Source of the DNA: Streptomyces iranensis
GTDB lineage: Bacteria; Actinomycetota; Actinomycetes; Streptomycetales; Streptomycetaceae
DNA: 64,000 nucleotides
Direction of reading: 5' to 3'
NCBI RefSeq assembly: GCF_017874715.1
Contig: NZ_JAGGLR010000019.1
Coordinates: 62,001 to 126,000, forward strand
The translations under genes and the position numbers were made by a program. Shown here in pieces: positions 42,957 through 51,272 of this stretch; the first letter of the stretch is position 1; each line of letters begins with the position of its first letter. Under the pieces are notes generated by a model that was given only the letters and a program-made list of their open reading frames with translations, searched no databases and was not told where the DNA came from.

Positions 42957-45900
42957 ATGACGCGAGAGCAGCCAACGGACGTGACCGCCACCTCCGGTGC
43001 CCTTGCCGCGGACTCCCGCGAGCGGGCCGTACGAGCCCTGCTGCGCTATCAGCCGATGCGACGGCTGTGGAGCGCTCAACTCGTCGGTGGTACCGGGGAC
43101 GTGCTCGCCGTACTGGTACTGGTGCTGCTGACGCTCCAGGCATCGGTGGCGGCCGACTCCTTCGGCGGCGGGTATCGCGGTGCGGCCTTCGCGGTGGCGG
43201 TGGTGCTCGGCGTACGGCTCTTCGCGACCGTGCTGTTCGGCGCGGTGCTCCTCGGGCCGCTCGCCGCGCTGATCGGCCCCTCCGGGCCGCTGGACCGCCG
43301 CTGGACCATGGTCGGCGCGGACGGTCTGCGGCTGGTGCTGCTCCTCATCGCGCCGCTGTGGATCGACTGGGCCCCGGCCGACGCCGTCGCCTGGCTGCTC
43401 ATCACCACCTTCGTCGTCGGCGTCGTGGAGCGCTTCTGGACCGTCGCCAAGGACGGCGCGGCCCCCTCGCTGCTCCCGGCGCCGCCCGCCGAGGGCGCCG
43501 CCGTGCGGCCGCTGCCCGACCACCTGGACGCGCTGCGCCGGCTCTCGCTCCGTACGAACTTCGTGACGCTGCCGATCGCGGCCGCCGCGCTGCTCGTCGT
43601 CACGCTGATCGGCAGGCTGCTGGGCACCGGCGTGGAGTGGTTCCACACCCACCAGGCCGCCCTCGGCTCGTATGTCGGCGCCGGACTCTTCGCCGCGTCG
43701 ATCTCGATCCTCACCTTCGTCGAACTGCCCGGCGCGCAGACCAGCCGCACCCGCTCCCCCCTGGAGGGGTTGCGCCGCCCCCGTGCCGCCTCTGGCTCCG
43801 GCGCCGACAAGGGCCGCACCGGAGCCGTTCCGCTGCTGGTGCTCGCCTGCGCCGGGGTGGCGGGCGCGATCGCCGCGGCCGTGGGCGTCGCCCCGCTGCA
43901 GGCCATGGACCTCGGCGGCGGGCCGGTCGGCTTCGCCCTGTTCGTCCTCGTCCTGACCGGCGGTCCGGCGATGGGCATCCGCTGGGCCCCGAAGGTCCTC
44001 CCGGGCCTTTCGCGGCGCCGGCTGCTGGCGCTGTCGGTCGCGCTGACCGGGCTCGCGCTGCTCACGGTGGGCCTGGTGCACGACACCACCACCGTCGTGC
44101 TGATCGCCCTGATCGCGGGCGTGTCGGCGGGTGTCGCCGCCCACACCGGCCACTCCCTGCTGGACCAGGAGTCCGAGGAGACCCGCCGGCCCCGGATGAC
44201 CGAGCATGTGCAGGCCGTCGTGCGCGTCGGCGTCGGGCTCGGCGCGGTCGCCGCGCCGCTGCTCGCCGCCGTCATCGGACCGCACCGGCTCGGCAGCGGT
44301 GACTTCGTCTTCGCCCACGGTGGCGCGGCCTTCACCCTGATGCTGGTGGGCGCGCTGCTGCTGCCCGTCGCCGCGCTGGTCCTCGGCCGGACCGACGACC
44401 GGCAGGGCGTGCCGCTGCGGCGCGATCTGCGGGAGGCACTGCTCGGCGGGGGCGGCGCGGGCGAGGGCCCGGCCGCCACGGGCTTCTTCATCGCCGTCGA
44501 GGGCGGCGATGGCTCGGGCAAGTCCACGCAGGTGGAGGCGCTGGCCGAGTGGATCAGGGCCAAGGGGCACGAGGTCGTGGTGACCCGTGAGCCGGGCGCC
44601 ACCGCGATTGGCAAGCGGCTGCGCTCGATCCTGCTCGACGTCTCGTCCGCCGGGATCTCGCACCGCGCCGAGGCGCTGCTGTACGCGGCGGACCGCGCCG
44701 AGCACGTCGACACCGTGGTCCGCCCGGCGCTGGAGCGCGGCGCGGTCGTCATCTCGGACCGCTACATCGACTCGTCCGTCGCCTACCAGGGCGCGGGGCG
44801 CGACCTCGCCGCGACCGAGATCGCCCGCATCTCGCGCTGGGCGACGAACGGCCTGGTGCCGCATCTGACGGTGCTGCTGGACGTCTCGCCGGAGACCGCG
44901 CGCGAACGCTTCACCGAGGCCCCGGACCGGCTCGAGTCCGAGCCCGCCGAGTTCCACCAGCGGGTACGGGCCGGATTCCTGGCCCTCGCCGCCGCCGACC
45001 CGGCCCGCTACATCGTCGTCGACGCCGGGCAGCTGCCGGAGGCGGTCACCTCCGTGGTGCGCCACCGCCTGGACCAGATGCTGCCGCTGTCCGAGGCGGA
45101 GGTGAAGGCCCAGGAGGAGGCACGTAAGGCCGCCGAGGAGGAGGCTCGTCGGCGCGCTGAGGAAGAGGCCGCCCGTAAGGCCGAGGAGGAACGGCTGGAG
45201 CGCGAGCGCCAGGAGGCGCTCGCCAAGGCCCGCGCCGAGGAGGAGGAGCGCAAGCGGCTCGAGCTGGAGGAGGCCCGTCGGCGCGAGGCCGAGCGGCAGG
45301 CGGAGGCGGCCCGCCAGCGGGCCGAGGACGCGCGCCGCAGGGCCGAGGAGGACCGCAAGCGCATCGAGGCCGAGGACCGCGCCCGCGCCGCGGAGGAGGA
45401 GCGGCGCCGCCTCCAGGAGGAGGCGGACGCGCTGCGCCGGGCCGAGGCCGAGGCGCGCCGCCAGGAAGAGCAGCGCAAGGCCGAGGAGGCGCTGCTGAGG
45501 GCGGAGCAGGCACGGCTGGCGGCGGACGCGGCGTCCTCCGGGGCGGACGCGCCGACCGTCTCCGGGGCGGATGCGCCGACCGTGGAGACCGAGACCCCGG
45601 CCCCGCCGCCCGAGGACGAGGACGGCCCCCGGGGCACCGGCGGCGCCCGGGGCGCGGCGGGCTCCGGCGCGGACGACTCGCACCCACACTCGCACTCGCG
45701 CTCGCACCCGGACACGACGGAGACGGTCCAGACACCGAGGTTCGACCCCCCGCGGGCGGGGTACGGCGGCGAGTCCGGCCGTCCCGGCACCGGATCGGCG
45801 GCGGCCGATGAGACCGCGGTGCTGCCACCCGTGCCTCCCGCGTCGCCTGTACCGCCCCAGAAGCCCCAGAACGGCCCGGATGCCGACGAGACCGCTGTGC

Positions 45901-46358
45901 TGCCGCCCGTACGGCCCCAGGACGGCCCGGAGCGCCGGGGCGGCCCGGACGCCGAGGAGACGACCGCCCTGCCCCAGCCGCCCGCCGAGCCGCCCACGAA
46001 CGCGGCCGACGAGACGGCCGTCCTGCCGCCCGTACGGGACGAGCGCTCCGCCGACCCGGCGGACCGGGTCCCGCCGTGGCTGTTCCGCCCGGACGAGGGC
46101 CAGGGTCAGGGCCAGGGCCAGGAGCACGGCCAGGAGCACGGCCAGGGGAACGAGCGCACGCGCGAGATGCCGCAGTACGGCCAGGGCCAGGGCCAGGGCC
46201 AGCAGGGGTATGACCAGGGTCAGGCGCAGGGCGAGGCGGAACCGCCGCGTCGGCGCCGCCGCCCCGAGTGGGCCGAGGAGACCCCCCTGGACGACCTCCC
46301 GTCCCTGGCCGACGAACTGCTCGGCCCCCGCGACGACGAGGACGGCCGCCGCCGCTGA
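42957..46358 (+). CDS. tmk: Fusion of MFS-like membrane domain, thymidylate kinase and coiled-coil tail
   Basis: 1133 residues. Residues about 30-485 form an MFS-like membrane domain. Residues about 509-715 are a complete dTMP kinase (AVEGGDGSGKSTQVEALAEW P-loop, VVTREPGATAIG DR(E/Y) region, ISDRYIDSSVAYQGAGR). About 715-860 is a highly charged Glu/Arg coiled coil. The rest is disordered with DETAVLPPV repeats (about residues 951, 977 and 1018), a Gly-Gln repeat and an acidic end. Standard Tmk is about 210 residues. It makes dTDP for DNA synthesis, here tethered to the membrane. No other tmk is seen nearby. holB follows after 469 bp. Confidence 0.93.
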   Translation: MTREQPTDVTATSGALAADSRERAVRALLRYQPMRRLWSAQLVGGTGDVLAVLVLVLLTLQASVAADSFGGGYRGAAFAVAVVLGVRLFATVLFGAVLLGPLAALIGPSGPLDRRWTMVGADGLRLVLLLIAPLWIDWAPADAVAWLLITTFVVGVVERFWTVAKDGAAPSLLPAPPAEGAAVRPLPDHLDALRRLSLRTNFVTLPIAAAALLVVTLIGRLLGTGVEWFHTHQAALGSYVGAGLFAASISILTFVELPGAQTSRTRSPLEGLRRPRAASGSGADKGRTGAVPLLVLACAGVAGAIAAAVGVAPLQAMDLGGGPVGFALFVLVLTGGPAMGIRWAPKVLPGLSRRRLLALSVALTGLALLTVGLVHDTTTVVLIALIAGVSAGVAAHTGHSLLDQESEETRRPRMTEHVQAVVRVGVGLGAVAAPLLAAVIGPHRLGSGDFVFAHGGAAFTLMLVGALLLPVAALVLGRTDDRQGVPLRRDLREALLGGGGAGEGPAATGFFIAVEGGDGSGKSTQVEALAEWIRAKGHEVVVTREPGATAIGKRLRSILLDVSSAGISHRAEALLYAADRAEHVDTVVRPALERGAVVISDRYIDSSVAYQGAGRDLAATEIARISRWATNGLVPHLTVLLDVSPETARERFTEAPDRLESEPAEFHQRVRAGFLALAAADPARYIVVDAGQLPEAVTSVVRHRLDQMLPLSEAEVKAQEEARKAAEEEARRRAEEEAARKAEEERLERERQEALAKARAEEEERKRLELEEARRREAERQAEAARQRAEDARRRAEEDRKRIEAEDRARAAEEERRRLQEEADALRRAEAEARRQEEQRKAEEALLRAEQARLAADAASSGADAPTVSGADAPTVETETPAPPPEDEDGPRGTGGARGAAGSGADDSHPHSHSRSHPDTTETVQTPRFDPPRAGYGGESGRPGTGSAAADETAVLPPVPPASPVPPQKPQNGPDADETAVLPPVRPQDGPERRGGPDAEETTALPQPPAEPPTNAADETAVLPPVRDERSADPADRVPPWLFRPDEGQGQGQGQEHGQEHGQGNERTREMPQYGQGQGQGQQGYDQGQAQGEAEPPRRRRRPEWAEETPLDDLPSLADELLGPRDDEDGRRR

Positions 46359-46455
46359 CGGAGGTCCGCTGATGGTCCGTTTCGGGCGCTGCCGCCGATG
46401 GCCGCGCCCGGCTGAGGCAGGGCGCCGAAGGGACATCGGCGCTGGGCGCTGACTT

Positions 46456-46495
46456 TTCCGGCCTTCCGGCCTTCCGGCCTTCCGGCCTTCCGGCC
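46456..46495. repeat. 8-bp tandem repeat, 5 copies
   Basis: TTCCGGCC repeated five times. Each pair of units is itself self-complementary, so the RNA could form alternative hairpins. Confidence 0.9.
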
Positions 46496-46521
46496 TTCCA
46501 GGGAGTCCTGAGGGTGCAGTC

Positions 46522-46640
46522 GTGCCCTTCGGCGTATGAGCGGCCCCGGGGCGGAGCTGCACCCTCCAGCCCCTCCGGCGTTTGAGGAGCGGGGTCCAGG
46601 GGCGGCGCCCCGGTTCGGGAAGGGGCGGGGCGGGGGAAGA
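46522..46640. repeat. Member of a dispersed Streptomyces intergenic repeat family
   Basis: Contains CAGCCCCTCCGGCGTTTGAG, then GAGCGGGGTCCAGGGG, a GGGGCGGCGCCCC hairpin and CGGGAAGGGGCGGGGCGGGG. From memory, near-identical blocks recur in many intergenic regions of Streptomyces genomes. Function unknown. Boundaries approximate. Confidence 0.55.
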
Positions 46641-46827
46641 CGAACCGTCCCCGCGTCGCAGCCGATGGCCGTGTCCGGCTGTCGGCGGGGTGGCTGCGTC
46701 AGCGCGCCGACGGCGGGTGGCCGCCGGAGACCCGCCGACCGGATGGCGTCGGCGGTGGGTGACGCGTTCGGGTGTCGGTGGGGTGGACCACAATGGGGTG
46801 CCGTAGGGACGAACGGCGGAGGCAGCC

Positions 46828-48054
46828 ATGACGGTGTGGGACGACCTGGTCGGGCAGGACCGAGTGGCGGTCCAGCTGTCGGCTGCCGCGCGGGATGCGG
46901 ACGCCCTGGTCACGGCGGTCAGTGAGGCGGGCGGCGGCCCCGTCGGGGAGCCCATGGCGTCGTCCAAGATGACTCACGCCTGGCTGTTCACCGGCCCGCC
47001 CGGCTCGGGCCGGGCCACCGCCGCCCGCGCCTTCGCCGCCGCGCTGCAGTGCGTCAGCCCGGACCGGGCGCTCGGCGGCGCCCCCGGCTGCGGCTTCTGC
47101 GATGGCTGTCACACCGCCCTGGTCGGCACCCACGCCGATGTGGAGGTGGTCCGTACGGACATGCTCACCATCGGCGTCAAGGAGACCCGTGAGCTCGTCC
47201 GCCGCGCCCAGCTCTCGCCCGCCGGAGGCCGGTGGCAGGTGATCGTCATGGAGGACGCCGACCGCCTTACCGAGGGCGCGGGCAATGTGCTCCTCAAGGC
47301 CGTCGAGGAGCCCGCGCCGCGCACCGTATGGCTGCTGTGCGCGCCCTCGCTGGAGGATGTGCTGCCGACGATCCGCTCCCGCTGCCGCCTCCTCACCCTC
47401 CGTACGCCCCCGGTGGACGCCGTGGCGGACATCCTCGTCCGGCGCGACGGCATCGACCCCGAGCTCGCCGCCTCCGCGGCCCGCGCCACCCAGGGGCATA
47501 TCGGCCGCGCCCGCCGCCTGGCGACCGACGAGCGGGCCCGCGCCCGCCGCGCCGCCGTCCTGAAGCTCCCGCTGCGCGTCGACGACGTGGGCGGCTGCCT
47601 CAAGGCGGCCCAGGAGCTGGTCGACGCGGCGGCCGAGGACGCCAAGCAGGTGGCGGAGGAGGTCGACGCCAAGGAGACCGAGGAGCTGCGCGCCGCCCTG
47701 GGTGCAGCCGCCGGTACGGGCGGGCGGCTGCCGCGCGGTACGGCGGGGGCCATGAAGGACCTCCAGGACCGCCAGAAGCGCCGCGCCACCCGCACCCAGC
47801 GCGACAGCCTCGACCTCGCGCTCACCGATCTGACCGCCTTCTACCGGGATGTGCTGGCCCTCCAGCTCGGCTCCCAGGTGGCGCTCGCCAACACCGACGT
47901 ACGGGACGTGCTGGAGCGGATCGCGTCGGGTTCGAAGCCCGAGCGGACGCTGCGCCGGATAGAGGCGATCACGGCCTGCCGTCAGGCGCTGGACAGCAAT
48001 GTGGCGCCGCTGCTGGCGGTCGAGGCGATGACCATGGCGCTGCGGGCGGGCTGA
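46828..48054 (+). CDS. holB: DNA polymerase III subunit delta prime
   Basis: A 408-residue clamp-loader subunit. DDLVGQDRVAVQL opens the AAA+ fold. GPPGSGRATAARAFA is the P-loop with the catalytic lysine changed to arginine, as expected for the non-hydrolysing delta prime. CGFCDGCHTALVGTH is the zinc module, VMEDADRLTEGAGNVLLKAVEEP Walker B/sensor, and RSRCRLL the SRC arginine finger. Follows tmk as in many bacteria. Confidence 0.95.
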   Translation: MTVWDDLVGQDRVAVQLSAAARDADALVTAVSEAGGGPVGEPMASSKMTHAWLFTGPPGSGRATAARAFAAALQCVSPDRALGGAPGCGFCDGCHTALVGTHADVEVVRTDMLTIGVKETRELVRRAQLSPAGGRWQVIVMEDADRLTEGAGNVLLKAVEEPAPRTVWLLCAPSLEDVLPTIRSRCRLLTLRTPPVDAVADILVRRDGIDPELAASAARATQGHIGRARRLATDERARARRAAVLKLPLRVDDVGGCLKAAQELVDAAAEDAKQVAEEVDAKETEELRAALGAAAGTGGRLPRGTAGAMKDLQDRQKRRATRTQRDSLDLALTDLTAFYRDVLALQLGSQVALANTDVRDVLERIASGSKPERTLRRIEAITACRQALDSNVAPLLAVEAMTMALRAG

Positions 48055-48212
48055 GTCACCCGTACGGGTTCGTCACCGGACGCATGGAGCGTGTCCGAGT
48101 GGATACTCTCCGTAAGGGGGCGAACCGGTCCTATCCCATAGGAACCAGTACAGGGTGATCCGATCCGGCCGGCGCGATCCCGCGACTCGACCGCGAACCG
48201 AGGGATCAGTCC

Positions 48213-49757
48213 ATGCACACCCGACGCAGCAGCCGCCCGCTCCGGACCCTCGGCGCCGCCCTTACGGCCGCCGCCCTGCTGTCCTCCGGCTGCTCGGCCG
48301 ACGCCTCCGCGCCGCGCGCGGCGTCGCTGTCGAAGAAGGCCGTCCCCGCCGCCCTCAAGCCGTACTACGAGCAGACGCTGAGCTGGCGCCCGTGCGGCGG
48401 CGCGGACTTCGAATGCGCCACGCTCAAGGCCCCGCTCGACTACGCGAGGCCCGGCACCGGCCGGGACCTCGGGCTCGCGGTCTCCCGTAAGAAGGCCACC
48501 GGCACCGGCCGCCGCCTCGGTTCGCTCCTGGTGAACCCCGGCGGGCCCGGCGGCTCCGCGGTCGGTTATCTGCAGAGCTTCGCGGCCATCGGCTACCCGG
48601 CCCGGGTGCGCGCCCGCTACGACATGGTGGCGATGGACCCGCGCGGCGTGGCCGAGAGCGAGCCCGTCACCTGTCTGAGCGACAAGCAGATGGACACCTT
48701 CACCCAGACCGACCAGACGCCCGACGGGCGCGGTGAGACAGACCGTCTCGTCGCCGCCTACAAGAAGTTCGCTCACGGCTGCGCGACCCGCTCCGGCCGG
48801 ATCCTCGGCCATGTCTCGACGGTCGAGGCGGCCCGCGACATGGATGTGCTGCGCGCCGCGCTCGGCGACCGGAAGCTGAATTACGTCGGCGCCTCCTACG
48901 GCACCTTCCTCGGCGCGACCTACGCCGACCTCTACCCCCACCGCGTCGGCCGCCTCGTCCTCGACGGCGCGCTCGACCCGGCGCTGTCCTCCCGGCGCAT
49001 CAACCGCGACCAGACCGCCGGTTTCGAAACCGCCTTCACCGCCTTCGCCAAGGACTGCGTGCGCCGTACCGGCTGCCCCCTCGGCACCGGCTCCGTGTCC
49101 GCCGCCCGCGACCGGCTCGGCGCCTTCTTCGCCCGCCTCGACTCCCACCCGGCCCGCACCGGCGAGTCCCGCGCCCTTGGCGAGCCGCTCGCCACGATCG
49201 GCGTGATCTCCGCCATGTACGACGAGACCGCCTGGTCCCAGCTGCGCACCGCCCTCCGCTCCGCGATGGGCGGCCACGGCGGCGGTCTGCTCAACCTGGC
49301 CGACCTCTACTACGAGCGCGACACCGACGGCTCGTACGCCAACCTCATGTACGCCAACCCCGCCGTCAACTGCCTCGACCTCCCACCGGCCTTCCGCACC
49401 CCCGCCGAGGTCAGGAAGTCCATCCCCGACTTCCAGAAGGCATCCCCCGTCTTCGGCAAGGCCCTCGCCTGGGCGGCCCTGAACTGCGCCTACTGGCCCG
49501 TCCGCCCGACCGGCGCAGCCCACGCCCTGCACGCCAGGGGCGCCGCCCCCATCGTCGTCGTCGGCACCACTCGCGACCCCGCCACCCCCTACCCCTGGGC
49601 CCGCGCCCTCGCCACCCAGCTCTCCTCCGCCACCCTCCTCACCTACGACGGCGACGGCCATACGGCCTACGGCCGCGGCAGCAGCTGCATCGACAGCGCG
49701 ATCAACACCTACCTCCTCACCGGCCGCCCACCCGCCCCCCACACCCGCTGCCACTGA
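48213..49757 (+). CDS. Secreted tripeptidyl-aminopeptidase-like alpha/beta hydrolase
   Basis: A 514-residue exported enzyme of peptidase family S33. Signal peptide with lipobox-like LSSGCSA (cysteine near residue 28). LLVNPGGPGGSAVGY is the oxyanion region, YVGASYGTFLGATYADL holds the nucleophilic serine, the catalytic aspartate is in VVGTTRDPATPY, and the histidine is in GDGHTAYG. GAGGGA lies 7 nt before the ATG at 48213. Similar Streptomyces enzymes release tripeptides from exported proteins. Confidence 0.9.
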   Translation: MHTRRSSRPLRTLGAALTAAALLSSGCSADASAPRAASLSKKAVPAALKPYYEQTLSWRPCGGADFECATLKAPLDYARPGTGRDLGLAVSRKKATGTGRRLGSLLVNPGGPGGSAVGYLQSFAAIGYPARVRARYDMVAMDPRGVAESEPVTCLSDKQMDTFTQTDQTPDGRGETDRLVAAYKKFAHGCATRSGRILGHVSTVEAARDMDVLRAALGDRKLNYVGASYGTFLGATYADLYPHRVGRLVLDGALDPALSSRRINRDQTAGFETAFTAFAKDCVRRTGCPLGTGSVSAARDRLGAFFARLDSHPARTGESRALGEPLATIGVISAMYDETAWSQLRTALRSAMGGHGGGLLNLADLYYERDTDGSYANLMYANPAVNCLDLPPAFRTPAEVRKSIPDFQKASPVFGKALAWAALNCAYWPVRPTGAAHALHARGAAPIVVVGTTRDPATPYPWARALATQLSSATLLTYDGDGHTAYGRGSSCIDSAINTYLLTGRPPAPHTRCH

Positions 49758-49860
49758 CCAGCCCCGCCCCAGCCCAGGCCCCACCCGGCCCCGTACGGAG
49801 CACCCTTCGAAACTGTGTAGACTTGGCGACGCCGCTGCTGCCAATCTGGCTCCGCGGCAT

Positions 49861-49934
49861 GCCGCCTTAGCTCAGTCGGCCAGAGCGACGCACTCGTAAT
49901 GCGTAGGTCAAGGGTTCGATTCCCTTAGGCGGCT
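49861..49934 (+). tRNA. tRNA-Thr (anticodon CGT)
   Basis: 74 nt. Acceptor stem GCCGCCT/AGGCGGC, D-arm with GCTC/GAGC, anticodon stem ACGCA/TGCGT with loop CTCGTAA (anticodon CGT, reading ACG), T-arm AAGGG-TTCGATT-CCCTT. No encoded CCA. A strong terminator follows. Confidence 0.97.
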
Positions 49935-49939
49935 CAGTG

Positions 49940-49976
49940 AGAAGCCCAGCCCGGACAGTGTCCGGGCTGGGCTTCT
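49940..49976 (+). terminator. Terminator of the tRNA gene
   Basis: 17-bp perfect arms (49940-49956 and 49960-49976) with a 3-nt loop, followed by TTGGGTTTT. It also serves the convergent lipoprotein gene. Confidence 0.9.
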
Positions 49977-49992
49977 TTGGGTTTTCGGGGGG

Positions 49993-50655
49993 TCAGCCGT
50001 TGATGGGGGGCTTGGCGGACCAGGCGGTGAAGGAGAGGGTGCCGTTGTCGAGGTCCTGGTTGAAGGCGACCGTGCTGTGGGAGTTGCTGCCCGTCGGGGA
50101 GATCTGCAGGTACTTCGCGTGGGCGGTCCCGGCGCCGGTGGTGGTCCACACCAGGTCGGCCCAGGCGCTCTTGCCCGGGGCGAGGGCGATCGGGTGGGTG
50201 CCCGGGTCGGTGGCGAAGTAGGTGCTGCCGTGGCGGGCGGTGGTCTTGATGGCGGTGTGGCCGGCGCCCTCCAGGGCGACCCCGGCGTAGCCGCTGATCA
50301 CGCAGGTCTCGTCGCCGGTGTTCGTCACCTTCAGGAAGGTGCCCCGGTGGTTCATCTCCGCCTGGGAGGTGCCGGCGGAGTCCAGGGTCCCCCGCAGTGT
50401 GCCCGGCTGGCATTCGGAGGTCGCCTGGGCCTTGTTGGCGCCCGAGCCCAGGGCCGTTGCCTGCTTGCCGGTCTTGTTGCCCGCCTGGCTGTGGATCGAG
50501 GCGTCCGACTGTGACGACTTCGAGGAGGAGCTCCCCTTGGCGTCGGACGAGGAGTCATTGCTCCCGCAGGCGGTGAGGGCGACGGCCGAGGCGGCGGCGA
50601 TCAGCGCGGCCGCACCGGCCTTACGGATGCGGCGGTTGAGAATGTGGTGCGACAT
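49993..50655 (-). CDS. DUF4232 lipoprotein
   Basis: A 220-residue exported lipoprotein. Basic signal peptide, hydrophobic core ALIAAASAVALTAC (lipobox LTAC), serine-rich linker (residues 30-75), then a beta-sandwich domain with C-x-P-G-T-L at the start, GTFLKVTNTGDETCVISGYAGVAL (second cysteine) and WTTTGAG. The start at 50655 is favoured by GGGGG 5 nt upstream over one at 50667. Common in actinobacteria. Function unknown. Confidence 0.87.
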   Translation of the reverse strand: MSHHILNRRIRKAGAAALIAAASAVALTACGSNDSSSDAKGSSSSKSSQSDASIHSQAGNKTGKQATALGSGANKAQATSECQPGTLRGTLDSAGTSQAEMNHRGTFLKVTNTGDETCVISGYAGVALEGAGHTAIKTTARHGSTYFATDPGTHPIALAPGKSAWADLVWTTTGAGTAHAKYLQISPTGSNSHSTVAFNQDLDNGTLSFTAWSAKPPING

Positions 50656-50778
50656 GACGACCCCCATGGGCTTCTGGTTTGTGCGGTTCCTGCTCACGCA
50701 CCATCCATGGTGTCGGCCGCTGCTGGCGTTCTCTTAACGACCGCTGTCGATCCGCTAACGCCCGGCTAACGCCCGCCG

Positions 50779-51165
50779 TCACCGCTCGGGCGGGGTCCAG
50801 TCGGCCACGAGGTCCAGGAGGCCGGGGAAGCGGGCGTTGAGGTCGGCGATACGGACGTGGCTGCGGCGCTCCAGGCCGTATTGGCGCTGACGGGTGATGC
50901 CTGCCTCGCGGAGGGCCTTGAAGTGGTGAGTGAGGGAGGACTTGGGACGGTCGAGGCCGAACCAGCCGCAGGTGTGATCGAACTGCTCCGATTCGAGAAG
51001 GAGTTTGCGCACGATGCGGAGGCGGAGCGGATCGCTCAGCGCCGCCAGGACCGTCTCCAGGCGGATGTTCGCCACGGTCGGCTCCGGGAGCGGGGGCGGG
51101 AGGTCCGGGGGGTCGGGGAGTGCCGTGATGGCGGGGCGTCCGTTTTCGGTGGTCCGGGGGGTCAT
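50779..51165 (-). CDS. ArsR-family transcriptional regulator
   Basis: 128 residues with a winged helix: LAALSDPLRLRIVRKLLLE, then GLDRPKSSLTHHFKALREAGITRQRQYGLERRSHVRIADL. No metal-binding cysteine pair of the ArsR or SmtB type except one in HTCGW, so it may sense an organic ligand. The start at 51165 follows AGGAC; an in-frame TTG at 51213 is weaker. Divergent from the MFS gene across about 107 bp with two dyads, which it presumably binds. Confidence 0.87.
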   Translation of the reverse strand: MTPRTTENGRPAITALPDPPDLPPPLPEPTVANIRLETVLAALSDPLRLRIVRKLLLESEQFDHTCGWFGLDRPKSSLTHHFKALREAGITRQRQYGLERRSHVRIADLNARFPGLLDLVADWTPPER

Positions 51166-51201
51166 GGATGGGTCCTGGGGGTCCTCGGTGCGTGGCTCTT
51201 T

Positions 51202-51244
51202 GTACGAGTCCAATCGTACTGCATGTTAAGTTCGACTCAAGTCG
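51202..51244. promoter_or_regulatory. Two dyads between arsR-type and MFS genes
   Basis: GTACGA/TCGTAC with a 6-bp spacer (51202-51219) and CGACT/AGTCG with a 2-bp spacer (51233-51244), in an AT-richer divergent promoter. Likely operator pair for the ArsR-type regulator. Confidence 0.5.
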
Positions 51245-51272
51245 TACTGAGCGTTTGCCGGGAGGAGCTGTC

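Larger units (their letters stand above)
46359..46827. other. Intergenic region with minisatellite and a dispersed Streptomyces repeat
   Basis: About 470 bp between tmk and holB with no credible gene. It holds an 8-bp repeat (46456-46495) and a segment resembling a repeat common in Streptomyces intergenic DNA (about 46522-46640). The last 180 bp before holB should carry its promoter if it is not read through from tmk. Confidence 0.6.

Noticed and set aside
42750..46967. Minus-strand open frame of 1405 codons
   Set aside because: Antisense shadow of the Tmk fusion gene; composition is low-complexity Arg/Gly and no domain is recognisable.
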